Below are positions 49,980 to 61,560 of a stretch of DNA of 64,000 nt, piece by piece. The first letter of the stretch is position 1, and each line of letters begins with the position of its first letter. Made by a program: the position numbers and the translations under genes. The stretch lies in the NCBI GenBank assembly GCA_963693365.1, contig CAVNZM010000012.1, positions 3,968,001 through 4,032,000 on the forward strand, given 5' to 3'. Under the pieces are notes generated by a model that saw only the letters and a list, made by a program, of their open reading frames with translations, had not been told where the DNA came from and did no database searches. This DNA comes from Amoebidium appalachense (Eukaryota > Ichthyosporea).

Positions 49980-51160
49980 ATGGTGATAAATTCCATGGCC
50001 GGCCTTCCTATTCCTGTTCAGAGCACCTATGACTATTTGGGTATTCCTTTTACTGCACGGGGTATTGATTTCCGCAAGCTCCTCACAGCACGGATCGCTC
50101 GTGCGAAGGGTAAGCTTCACATCGTGTCAAATATGTTTCAACAGGAGTCTGTGATCCATCCTGCGAACCTTCTTCTCTACTATAAAACTTTTTTACGGCC
50201 GTCTTTCGAATATGGACTTCCGCTATTGGCCTGCGCCCCACCTCGCGAGGCGGCAATGGCGCTGAACGAGTTCGACGATTTTCAGGGTACTGCGCTACGC
50301 ACTTTGTTTCGTACTCGGTTTGTGCCTCCCTTAATCAGTATGTTTGGTTTGTCGTCTGCTGTTTGTCGTATGGAGGAATTGTCTCTTCGTTTTTGTTTTC
50401 ATTTAGTTAGGCTACCTGATGGTCACCCTCTTTATGCTTTCTTTCCCCCCCTCCCTCCATTCCTCTTCCCCCCCGATTCACCAACGCTACTTCTGAATGT
50501 CCTCAGCCTACCCTCTTTCCACCTGATTCTTCCTCTCGCTATCTCACTCCCTCTTTCTTTTCTCTTCCTGTTTTTTCTGCCTTTTCGCGTTATTACCATA
50601 CGCAGTATAAGTTTCTTTCTCGTTCTGATAGAGAAATCAAAGGTAAAACTCAGTCGGCATGTGTTATGTTCCTTAGGCAACACCGTACTGATCATTATCG
50701 CTTTTTGGGAGCTTTGGCAGGATACATTTCTCCTGCTGTACGTATGGATACCACCCTAGTAGATAAGTCTGTATGGTGCTCTGATGTTGATATTGCCTGG
50801 GAAGTTGTGCAGTGGCGCTGTAATTCTTGTTTTCATCGCCGCTGGTGCCACTTTTGTGCTGACCTTTTTAATCGCAAGCATGTTGATAGGTGTGAATTTT
50901 TATGTCGCGTTTTACCTCTTTCCCTCCGGGTATCTGCTACACTAGTTGGCAATGTGTTCACGAACACTTTAGACTTTTTGTTGAATTCTGTTGGTCGTCA
51001 CATTGAGTATTTATATGATTTTCACACAGTGTTCAGGTATCTCAGTATGCACTTGTTACTGGATAACTCGTGAAGTTTTTTTATTGTCTTCTCAGTATGC
51101 CGTGCATACTTGTCCTATCTTTCCGTCGAATAAATCCAGTCAAAAGAAAAAAAAAAATTC
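49980..51160 (+). mobile_element. Second LINE ORF2 3' fragment, frameshifted
   Basis: The first reading begins just before YDYLGIPF, a typical late reverse transcriptase palm/thumb motif, and continues with LLYYKTFLRPSFEYGLPLL, related to but clearly diverged from the neighbouring fragment. It breaks in the C/T-rich stretch near 50450-50600 and resumes in another frame to 51073 with a CHFC-x(n)-H-x(4)-C zinc motif. An AATAAA at about 51128 and an oligo(A) at 51147-51157 mark its 3' end. It is 5' truncated, and head-to-tail with the 48.5-kb fragment. Confidence 0.85.
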
Positions 51161-51755
51161 CATGCTTTTGGTGAATTTCAGCAACAGCACGCAAGATGAA
51201 ATACAAATTTCGGTAAGAGAGCTGCCGTTGTTTACTTTGTGAGCCACTGGTGTCTCAGGCTGGATCCGGAACCCCCAAGGCCTCCTACAGGTAGATGGGG
51301 GCCTTGAACCGGAACCAGACTGAACCAGACTGGCGGTATATGTTCCGGCCTTCGGTTTTTTCTCCTTTTTTGGGACAGTGTGAAGCCTTGAAGGGTACAA
51401 AAGGGGAAGAGGAAGGACTCCCAGCGGCCACCACACGTGGTATGTTCAGTATAATAGCAAGGCCTTTTCTTTTTTGGGGAGAAACATCGCAGTGATGTTT
51501 GAAATTGGTGAATTGTTTTGGGTGTGCACTGTATTGCTAAGACTTTTGAAGAATTTGCTTGTTGCTTACGAATTTCATCTTTGACGGCGAAACTTTTCTG
51601 CATTTGTTTCCTTGGATAGAAGATATTTTGTGGTTAGAAAACCCGTTTGCAAAATTACCAGTTCGTGTCACACAAAAGTCTAAGGCAGTTCGAGCTCTAT
51701 TGTAGTGAAATAAAGCTGTCATTCTCTGCACCACCCATTCCTCACTAACCTCTTC
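51161..51755. other. Unassigned DNA upstream of the GST-like gene
   Basis: Ordinary-composition sequence with an AATAAA near 51708 but no supported ORF. It may include the promoter or a 5' UTR exon of the following gene; a TTCTTGTCTCAG acceptor-like site lies at about 51765-51776. Confidence 0.5.
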
Positions 51756-51797
51756 ATGTCTAAATTCTTGTCTCAGTGCCTGTGGTTTGTAGCCACA

Positions 51798-52124
51798 ATG
51801 CCTCTCCGTCCAAAAGGATTGATAACATGGGGCCTCCTGGCGGGGGTTGCCTACCTCGTCTACAGTCGCTTGACAAGAAAGAAGAGTCGTGGAAAGGCAC
51901 CAGAATCCTACGCTGGAGAAAGAGATCGGCTTCTAACAAACACCGATGACGTGTACGGTATGAGCATCTCCTACCTATTATTTTGTTTTCATGCCAACCA
52001 GCTGTGAATTGTAGTCTTTTTTTTTTTTTTTTTTTTTTTTGGGGGGGGGGGGGGGTCCTTTAGCCCTGCTACTCTCCGTGGTCTTGTCTCTATTCTTTCC
52101 CTTTTCAAACCCCCTCCTCCTTCC

Positions 52125-52188
<64 letters not shown>

Positions 52189-52219
52189 CAGAGAAAAGAA
52201 GAGAAAAAAAAAAAAAAAG

Positions 52220-52260
<41 letters not shown>

Positions 52261-52719
52261 CACTATTCCGCCTGCTACTTCCGCCCCATCATCTCACCAT
52301 TGTCAGATCCCCGTCTTGTTCTACATCAGCTTCCCAGGTTGCCACTTTGCATCCCTTCATGGCCCCTATGTTCCAATCTTACGTACTACATGGTATTTGT
52401 AGTACATCTTGAAAACGGTTTGATATATTACCTGATACCATGCACCAAGTTGCAACCAGCCCCCGCGCTCCCCCTTCTCCCCCCACCCCCCTCCCGTTCC
52501 CTTCCCTTCTTATATCCTGCGTTTTGTATTGGTTGTGCATGTTTAAATATCGTAGGATGCACTTGGAAGCTCCCCCCCCCTCTCCCCTCCCCCCACTCCT
52601 ACATCCCGGCCCTCCTGTCTCGCCCCCCCCTCTCCCCCCCCCCCCCCCAAAAAAAAAAAAATGAAAAAATGAAATAAATAATTAATATACACCTACACAC
52701 GGGTGCACACACACATCCA

Positions 52720-52758
<39 letters not shown>

Positions 52759-52778
52759 CATACGCACCCACGCACGCA

Positions 52779-52831
<53 letters not shown>

Positions 52832-52855
52832 CCCACCTTCTCCTCCCCCCCCCCC

Positions 52856-52890
<35 letters not shown>

Positions 52891-54172
52891 CAATGCAGTT
52901 CTTTATGGGCTCAGCGAGTCGGCGTTCACGCGCAAGGTTGAAGTTGCTCTGCGGTGGTATGGACTCAAGTACGAGTACAAGACATACAGCCTCAGCCTGC
53001 GCTCCACAGTCGGGGTAGGTGATATCCTAAAAACCTAAAAACATCCTCTTTGTGGGGCAAAATCTTATTGTGTGTAATCAATCATCGGGGTGTGGGATAA
53101 CCTGAAAACCTAAAACATCCTGTTTGTACGGCATAATCGTATGTGTTTAGTTAGGGATTTCCGATGTAACTGTTTATTGTAATACCAAGCCTGGCCCACG
53201 ACGTTTCCGTTTATGAAATCGTACGGTACGTTATTCTAACACACACACACCCACCCACACACACACACACAAGCACACATATGCAGACACATGTTTTGTA
53301 TGTATGTACACACATTTTATGTATGTATGTATAGAGGTTTGACATGAAAAAACCAGAAATATACACCTACTGAAGGGCATCTGGTCTTGGAAGCTCTATT
53401 TTCCTTAGTTGAATTTCACATACATACGAGCATGGAGTCTTAGGTTCCTTGAGGTGCCTGTAAACGCTCGATTGTGATTGTGGTGTGTGTGTAAAAGGAC
53501 ATGTGTAGTGTGAAGTAATGGGTATTGGTACATCGTGTATGTGTACTTCGTACTGTGTTCCGCATTCAAACCCCCCCCCCCCCCCCCCCCCCCCCAAGGT
53601 GCGTGCCGGGACCCACCAGCTACCGGTTGTTGTTACCCCCGAAAATTGGGTCCTGTCCGATTCCAGCTGTATCCTTCAAATGCTTGACGGCAGGTGCACC
53701 CTCAGGATGTACCCCGATGGGCCTCTGGGTGTGCTCGTGCACTGTGTGGAGGTAATTGAAAAAAACCCCACTCCCCCCCCCCCCCCCCTCCAAAATAATA
53801 ATAATAATAATAATAATAATATAAATACTTAAATAAAATAAAAATGGTTGCTTCCATGCTCCCCCCCCCCCCTCCCCCCCAAAAAAAAACAAAACAAAAA
53901 AAAAACATGCATCTATGCACAAATCAAAATTCCCATATTCCTAACGATGGGCTCTGCATATGATGCATACTCTTTCGGTGTGGTTTGCACTCAGCATTGT
54001 GTTGTCTGTTTTTGATGTGTACTTCGCGCTCGGTAACAAACTCCCTCCCCCCCCCCCCCCCCACACACACACACACCCAGCCACCCACCACAGACACACA
54101 CACAGACACACACACGGCCCAAAGGCAACACCGTCACTACCTCTACTGCTGTGAGTGTGCACACACACACGA

Positions 54173-54218
<46 letters not shown>

Positions 54219-54232
54219 ACACACACACACGT

Positions 54233-54268
<36 letters not shown>

Positions 54269-54485
54269 TATCCTCGTATCTATTCCGTCATCCCCCGACC
54301 CAGATATACCTATAATCATCAAACCTCGATCCAGCTCACCACCTCATACAGTATGTTGCATTTTCTATGTATTTGTGTCTCCTTTTAACCCTTTTCATGA
54401 TGCAGGAATGGCTTGATGAGTGGATGGTCCGCTACTACATGCACTACCGCTTCAACTATGACGAAGATGCAAAGTATAGAACCCC

Positions 54486-54516
<31 letters not shown>

Positions 54517-55186
54517 ACCATCACACACATATCACACTGCTCGCATAAGTAACTCGGCTTGTCTCTGATGAAGACGGGTGACCCACCCACGTTCAAGTGA
54601 AGCAGCATCTGTTTCGTTGTCGAGATGAATGGGTCGAAACTTGAATATCGTGGTTTGCCCCCCCCCCCCCCTCCCCCCCCCCCCCCCCCCCCCCCCCGCC
54701 ATCGCTCCCTCCCTGTCCCCGAGGACGGTCTCTGCTTGCTATGCATACCCTTGAGGTGTGGTCTGCACACTGCATGATGTCGTCCGTTATGAACGTGTAC
54801 TTCTTGTTCTAGAACGCATTCTAACCCCCTCCCCTCCCCCCCCCCCCCCCCCCCCCCCCTCCCTGCCGCCCTCCTCCCTCACACCGCCCAAGCCCACCCA
54901 CCCACCCACCCACCCACCCACCACCACCACAGACACACCATCACCCCACTCATGTTCAAGTGAAACAGTATCTGAGTTGGGTTTCGTTAACGAGGGGAAT
55001 AGGTCGAAACTCGGGTACTGTGGATGACGTGGGCCCCCCCTGAGGATGGGCTCTGCTTATTATGCATACTCTTTATGTATGGCTTGCATTCTGCATCGTG
55101 TTATCCGTTTGTTCTTGTGTACTTCGTACTTTTTAACGCATTCAAACCCCCCCCCCCCCCTCCCCCCGTGCCCGCGCTCCGCCCCA

Positions 55187-55217
<31 letters not shown>

Positions 55218-55575
55218 CTCCACCCACGGGGGAGCTTCCTAGAAGCCCCGTCTCCTGAGTTCCTATCTATATTTTTCTTGCTTCTGCTTACTGCTGCAAC
55301 TTTAACCCCCGGCCTTTCCCACTGCCCTTGCCTGCATAAGCAACCCTGCTCGTCTCTGATCAAGACGGGTGACCTACTCATGTTCAAGTGAAACAGTATC
55401 TGAGTTGGGTTTCGTTAACGAGGGGAATAGGTCGAAACTCGGGTACTGTGGATGACGTGGGCCCCCCCTGAGGATGGGCTCTGCTTATTATGCATACTCT
55501 TTATGTATGGCTTGCATTCTGCATCGTGTTATCCGTTTGTTCTTGTGTACTTCGTACTTTTTGACGCATTCAAAA

Positions 55576-55611
<36 letters not shown>

Positions 55612-56032
55612 CCCACACACCCCCCCCCCCTTCCCTCCAGGTATTCAGCCAACATTGCAGCAAACGAAATGGCAGACACGTTCCTCACCCGCGTGTTCAA
55701 GTTCCTAATCGCACGCCAAGTCATCACATTCGGAAAGGCCGCCGTATACATGCAGGGTTTGACGAAGACAGAAGACCAAAAAGTGGCAGAGGAAGAACTG
55801 AAATTTCTTCTCACAAAGTTGGAGGAGCAACTTCATTTGACTAAGTTTGCTCTTGGGGACCGCCCGTGTGCTGTGGACGCAATGTTGATTGGGTATGTGC
55901 GGGTTTTTGAGGATGGGGGAGGGGGGAAGGGAAGGGGCGGGGGGGGGGGGGGGGGGGGGGGGGAGGGGGGGAGTGGGGTTAGGGGTTGGAGTGGATTCCC
56001 TGTTACTGTTTCTGTTTCTCTATCCCTCTGTA

Positions 56033-56128
<96 letters not shown>

Positions 56129-56179
56129 CCTCCCCCTCCCCCTCCCCCTCCCCCTCCCCCTTCCTCTCCCCCTCCTCTC

Positions 56180-56227
<48 letters not shown>

Positions 56228-58115
56228 CCTCTCCCCCTCTCCCCCTCTCCCTCTCCCTCTCTGTCTGTGTGTGTGACCCTGTCTATCTTCCGTGAGACTC
56301 TCCCATTGTCCCTCTCCCTCAGACGACTGCACTCCCCCTCACCTCCGCCCCTCTAGATCCTATTCTTTTTGCATGATGCAATTTTCTTTCTTTCTTTCTT
56401 TCTTTTTTTTTTTTTTTTTTTTTTTTTTGTGGGGGGATTGGGGGGTGGGTTGGGGGTAGTCTGGTGGTTGAATGGTCGGTGGATGGTGATGTGGGCGAAT
56501 GGGGATGGATGAAGGGTGCCCCCGCGGGGGGGGGGGGGGGGGGGGGGGGGGTGCAGAGAGGCGTAGTGATTGGCAGAGTTCAGGGAAGCTGTCTTCATAG
56601 ACCTAAGCACGTGATTACGCATATGGTAGATGGTCGGTGTGTGCTTACGCATTCCACACACACTCTCTCTCTCTCTGTCTCTCTCTCTCTCTCCCTCTTT
56701 GCCTCCCCCTCTTCCTCTCCCTCCTTCTATCCCTCACACACGCTCTCTCTCTCTCTCTCACAACTCACACACACACACACACACCCTTCCAAACTCTCCC
56801 CCCCCCCCCCCCCCCCGCCACCTTCCCCCCCCTCCCCACCCCCCCCCCCCCCCCCCTCACACACACACACACACACATCCCTCCACTCACACGTACACGT
56901 ACAGCTATCTCCGTGCCTCTCTTCTGGACTCCCCCACTGTAAGCACCGTCACCCGCTGCTTCCCCAAAGTTGTCGAATACGGCCTGAGGGCGGACACCCC
57001 CGGATATTGGGACGGGGGAAGCGGGAAATTGGCTCCGTTTCCACAAAGCACCCCCTTTGCCACCTATGTTCTGGGCCAATTGAGTGGGGCTTATGGGAAA
57101 TATCTTCGTGAAAATGCGCAGGCGCTAAAAAGCGGCAACAAGTCGATCACCATCACCGTTAATGGACAGGACACTACCTTCCGTGCAAGGTGACTTTTTT
57201 GCTCTTCTTTTTTTTTTGGACCCTCCCTTCCCCCCCTCCCCTCCCCCCCCCCCCCCCCCCCCCCTCCTTAGGAAGCTACCCCTCGCCCTCCCCCCCCCCC
57301 CCCCCCCCCCTCTCCCTCAGCCCCTGCCCCCCAACGCCGCGTGCACACACCATATTCTTGACGTTTGCTCGGGGAGTTAACAATTTGATACTTTTTTTGC
57401 TGGTTTGTTTCTCTTTGAAGATTGTCAGTCTCGTATCTGTCACGTCCACAAGCAAGCACGCACGCTCGCACACCGCCACCCACACGCACATGCCCACCCA
57501 CACGGGTGTACAGGTGCACACACGCGCACGATAGACAGACAGGCAGGCAGGCAGGCAGACCGACAGACAGACACACACAGAGAGAGAGGGAAGGAGAGAG
57601 GGACAAGAGAGCAAGGAAGGGGGGGGGGGGGGGGGGGATGAGAGAGACATACACGCGCGCATACACACATGCATGCACACGCGCACGCACACACACACAC
57701 ATACAGACAGACAGACACACACAGAGAGAGAGGGAAGGAGAGAGGGACAAGAGAGCAAAAGAGGGGGGGGGGGGGGGAGATGAGAGAGACATACACGCGC
57801 GCACACACACATGCATGCACACGCGCACGCACACACACACACATACATACCGAGGGAGAATGGGAGAGGGAAAGGAGAAAGGGAGACAGAGACAGAGACA
57901 GAGAGAGAGAGAGAGAGACTCACACGCACACACACAGGTGCTACCCCGAGAGATCACGTCGCATGATTCAGGCACACGTCCGTCACGTCATTGAGACGGC
58001 GGAATTTGCAGAGAGAGAGAAACTCAAAGAGTGGCTGGCATCTTCCGGTCTGTCCGATATATTTGGCCCACCCACCGATTCTGATTGGGGCGTGTGGGAA
58101 ACCATTCACCACTAA
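51798..58115 (+). CDS. Membrane-anchored glutathione S-transferase-fold protein
   Basis: Seven exons: 51798-51957, 52899-53014, 53599-53751, 54406-54473, 55641-55892, 56905-57189 and 57938-58115. All have GT-AG borders with joining phases, for 403 aa. Residues 6-24 form one hydrophobic segment followed by RLTRKK, a signal-anchor. A thioredoxin-like GST N-domain follows ([19 protein letters not shown], with QLPVVV for the cis-Pro loop and [10 protein letters not shown] for the Ser-Asp turn). An all-helical C-domain then has LEEQL...[18 protein letters not shown], the N-capping-box region. The layout resembles metaxin or failed-axon-connections-like proteins, but I cannot choose a subfamily. 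A Ser lies in the catalytic region, and activity is not predictable. An in-frame ATG at 51756 is an alternative start, disfavoured because an acceptor-like CAG lies between. Introns 2, 3 and 4 contain copies of the poly(C)-tailed repeat. Confidence 0.88.
52018..52260. repeat. T-G, (GA)n and poly(A) tracts in GST intron 1
   Basis: A poly(T)-poly(G) composite (52018-52056), (GA)n (52130-52185) and a long A-rich run (52200-52259). The same intron later has a (C)n(A)n composite at 52630-52662 and (CA)n to the acceptor of exon 2. Confidence 0.95.
53527..53598 (+). repeat. Poly(C)-tailed repeat, last 47 bases, forming a 3' splice site
   Basis: CATCGTGTATGTGTACTTCG, then TACTGTGTTCCGCATTCAAA, match the long-subtype end at 42367. 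The poly(C) tail then runs directly into AAG and exon 3 of the GST-like gene at 53599. The tail is therefore the entire polypyrimidine tract of that splice site. Confidence 0.85.
53938..54062 (+). repeat. Poly(C)-tailed repeat, diverged 3' part (GST intron 3)
   Basis: Core ACGATGGGCTCTGCATATGA, TGTGTACTTCGCGCTCGGTA and the end ACAAACTCCCTC plus poly(C), then (CA)n. It has about 20% visible differences from the 55.5-kb copy. Confidence 0.8.
54536..54865 (+). repeat. Poly(C)-tailed repeat, diverged full copy split by poly(C) (GST intron 4)
   Basis: GTCTCTGATGAAGACGGGTG, B-box-like GGTCGAAACTT, then an internal poly(C) expansion at 54659-54697. The core GGACGGTCTCTGCTTGCTAT and the end AGAACGCATTCTAA plus poly(C) follow. 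The internal C expansion sits where other copies have GGGCCCCCCCTGAGG, suggesting the tract grew from a seed C run. Confidence 0.85.
54948..55168 (+). repeat. Poly(C)-tailed repeat, 5'-truncated copy (GST intron 4)
   Basis: It starts at CATGTTCAAGTGAAACAGTA and is otherwise nearly identical to 55378-55585 and 28380-28585, ending TTAACGCATTCAAA with poly(C). Confidence 0.9.
55230..55630 (+). repeat. Poly(C)-tailed repeat, full short-subtype copy (GST intron 4), tail at splice site
   Basis: Almost identical over about 340 bases to the CCT2 intron 3 copy at 28236. It ends GACGCATTCAAAA, poly(C) and C-rich DNA leading straight into TTCCCTCCAG and exon 5 of the GST-like gene at 55641. Confidence 0.92.
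56037..56245. repeat. (CT)n block in GST intron 5
   Basis: About 200 bases of (CT)n and CCCTC-rich sequence after a poly(G) tract at 55938-55962. Confidence 0.95.
57550..57860 (+). repeat. 144-bp tandem duplication in GST intron 6
   Basis: A unit of (GACA)n, (GA)n, poly(G) and CACACGCGC-type sequence is present twice. It is registered on ACACACACAGAGAGAGAGGG at 57571 and 57715, with small length differences in the G run. Confidence 0.9.
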
Positions 58116-58199
58116 GTGGAAGTCTAGGTTCATTTCAATTTTGACACCGTTTGAAAAGAGATGAGCTCACAAACACACGTGCGCACGCACACACACAGA

Positions 58200-58248
<49 letters not shown>

Positions 58249-58920
58249 CTCTGGCTTTGTCTGCCTATCTCTCGCTGTGAACGTCAAGAAAAAGGAAACA
58301 AAACGCACACTTGCTCGTCGCTTTGTTTGGGCACCAAAAAAAAGAATAACACACATTGGTTTCTCTTTCTTTCTTTCTTTCTTTCTTTGATGCTCAACAA
58401 TTTGTATATATGCCGTAGTGTGTTATCTCCTATGTTTTGCCAAGTTGTTATGTTGGTGTTATCACTACTGTTGAAGGCGATTCGGAAGCGACGTTTTAAA
58501 ACTAGGGCAATAGAAATTAGGCCTCCTAATAATAAACGGTATTGTGCAATTATTTAGAACTTGAAGTATCCGTTTTTCTTTTCTCATCAAATTATATGCC
58601 ATTTATTTTCTTTTCTATGGCTTTGATTTTTCGCAAAATATCACCTGTTCGGCCACTTGTTCTGGTTTATTTTATGACTTTTTTTGTTGAAATTGCCAAG
58701 TTTCAATATGTGAAGGCCTGGGGTTCGTTTACGTTTACTTGGAAACGATTCAGCCATTATGCTGCTGTGGACAAGACCTAAGAGAGCGTGTGTGCTTTCA
58801 TGTATACAATTAACGTATCGTGTATATCGGTAATAAAGAAGGAATGGATTGTTGAACTATTTGCCGTACCTGCACTAAATTTGTCAAACACTAGTCTAAG
58901 AAAGTCTTCGGACGATTGAA

Positions 58921-58957
<37 letters not shown>

Positions 58958-61264
58958 TTCCCATCCCCGCCTGCCCACGGAGCCAGCCAAAGAATGGTAG
59001 GTACACAAGAAGAAAACGAAAATGCTCTGGGACAGAAACAGAGAGTTGAACACACGTGTCTGCCCACCGCAATGCCATACAATGGCGAGCACTTCAAGCA
59101 AATGCGCATGCATGTGTGATCGTTCACTGAACTCGCGACCATATGAATCATTCGGAAACACTTGAATGCATGCACATACACCAGCACATGTACAATTCAT
59201 ACAAAAGCAACCTCACGTGGGTGCACACGCTAACACACACACGTACACACATACACGTCCACACATACACGCGCAACTGCACACACATAACAGTCACACG
59301 CACAGTACACATGTCACATCATGATCATGCATGAGCTAGAACCACGCAGTGCACATGCATGTACAAACACACAGTGTCACACGCGCACACACACACACAC
59401 ACACAAACACGCACACACCAACACATACACACACATACACACGCACACACACGCACACGCACACACGCTCCCACACACGCACACACGCACGCAACATGTT
59501 GCGCTCGCACGCACACGTGCACACAGGCACACGTGTACACACGCGTGCACAGGACCTGGACTGGAGCAAGTGCAGTGCACTTTAGTAGTGCACCCGAGCG
59601 CGTACACATTTACACACGTGGAAACACGCGCGCGCACACACGCAGTCACGCACATTGTGAGTGCACAACCTCGCCATTCAACCAAAAATGTGCACACGCG
59701 CACACACGCACCCACACACCCACACACACACACCCACACACACACACACACAAAACACACACACACACACGGCATACATACACACACGCACACACCCACA
59801 CACCCACACACGCACACGCATACACGCACACACGCACACACGCACGCACACACGCACATGCACACGCACACGCACACACGCACGTACACATGCACACGCG
59901 CACACACATGTACACACACACGCACACGGAGATATCATGGTGAGCTCTATGGTACGCGGCACGCTTCTAGACCTGTTGTTTGCTATGTAATTGTCCAACA
60001 AGCTGAAACACCGTGACGCGTTGTCAAAACACACTTTTCAAAGGCACGTGAAAAACACACGTGTCTCTCCAAACATTTGGCGGGCCAGCCGTTGCCGCTA
60101 AGCCGCCTGAAACTACGCACTGGCGCAGTGTGTCAATTTACAGCATTTGATTCGCTACGTGCGCACCAGTCGCAGATGATTGGCTGGCTTGAATATTCGA
60201 AATAGATTGATTGCCGATTATGGGTCTTTGTGCGCTCTAATTAGAGTTGGGAATAAACAGACAGAAAGTAGCCAAATTGCTTAATGCTATTTATTTGTGA
60301 ATATTATTTAAATTTCCGTTGTCTCTACCTACGAATGCAATCGATGGAGCTGTGGTGTGGGTGCTGTGGGAGCGGCTTTGGGAACTGTACATTTGTGTGT
60401 GATAGCAGGGCGCTTCGGTGAACGACGGTGATTTTGGTCTATTTCATGGTCCAAATGATTGGCTGTACAAACAGTTGACCAATCAAAGACAGAAACAATA
60501 CTGGACAAAACAGCATAATAGAGTCCAGTTTACCTGCTGTGATTCATATATTTTTTATATCAACAATATACACCAGCCTTATCTTATACCGTGCATAAAA
60601 ACGCGTTGCGCTGCACACTGACCGCCAATTTGGCTACATCGCTTGTACGTGTCTGCACAATGCCGCGCGCAGTGCGTGCAGGCGGCAGGCAGGCTGGCAG
60701 CTCATTCAAACAGTGTGCCCAGCGGCGGATTATAAATGCACCTAAAACTAAATACTAGCAAAGACAAGCACAAAAATATCACCTTGATTTTTCTCTGCAA
60801 AGTCGTTATTGAGTTCGTCAAATTTTCTTTCAGACTTTGCTTTGGCCGTTGCGGTCACTGCGCTGTTATATGCGCCACAAGTGCAGCTGGATCCTTGGAG
60901 ATGGTCTGAAAGCCAAACATGATTCGTATTTTATCACAGAAAACATTTTGCCTCGCTTTTGATTGGTCAATTTCATGCACCGTGTATTGGCTGTGTTGGG
61001 TCGCCACGGCAGCTTGCAGCGGAATGAGCTAAAAACACCGTGTTGTCTCGTGTGTTTCCGTTTCCTGCGTGTGTTTTCACGTTTTGCAGACTCCCTAAGA
61101 AAGCAAACACACGCAGATAGTTCGAACTTGGAAGGGACAAAACACAACAGCTGTAAAAGCACTCTTTCAGTCGTATATATCGAACAGTGTTCGAGATCTT
61201 GACTGGTACGCCGCAAAGAGACACGCACGCACGCACACACACACATACACACAGACACACAGAC

Positions 61265-61310
<46 letters not shown>

Positions 61311-61560
61311 CATGGTTCAGAACTAAGATTCACCACACACACAAGAAAAGTACGTGCACGCCAACCAAGGTTTAGTTTAGGACGCACACACACCTGCAAA
61401 CACTCACCAAGATTGTACCCCAAGGGACTCGATAGCTCGCGCTTTTGTTTCGCTTCAGTCTACAAGCCACCAACCCTCTGTCCGGTACCCTGACATGCAC
61501 CACTTCACCCCTGCACACGGTTTGCTTCTTCTTTCTTAATTATTTTCAATAAATTCGGCC
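58116..61560. other. Intergenic DNA, (CA)-rich middle
   Basis: No gene is supported. 58203-58244 is (CA)n, 58920-58957 poly(C), 59220-59930 an interrupted (CA)n/(CACG)n region, and 61220-61307 (CA)n. AT-rich unique stretches at 58380-58880 and 59940-60960 carry AATAAA sequences at 58531 and about 58831 but no convincing ORF. Confidence 0.6.
58531..58536 (+). promoter_or_regulatory. Candidate poly(A) signal AATAAA, GST-like gene
   Basis: First AATAAA downstream of the GST-like stop, about 415 bases away; a second lies near 58831. Assignment is by position only. Confidence 0.4.

Noticed and set aside
58542-58781. 79-residue ORF near the AATAAA at 58831
   Set aside because: Hydrophobic AT-rich reading without family features; more likely 3' flank of the GST-like gene.
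60866-61423. 185-residue minus-strand reading
   Set aside because: It passes through a (CA)n array and has no supporting splice, promoter or similarity signal.
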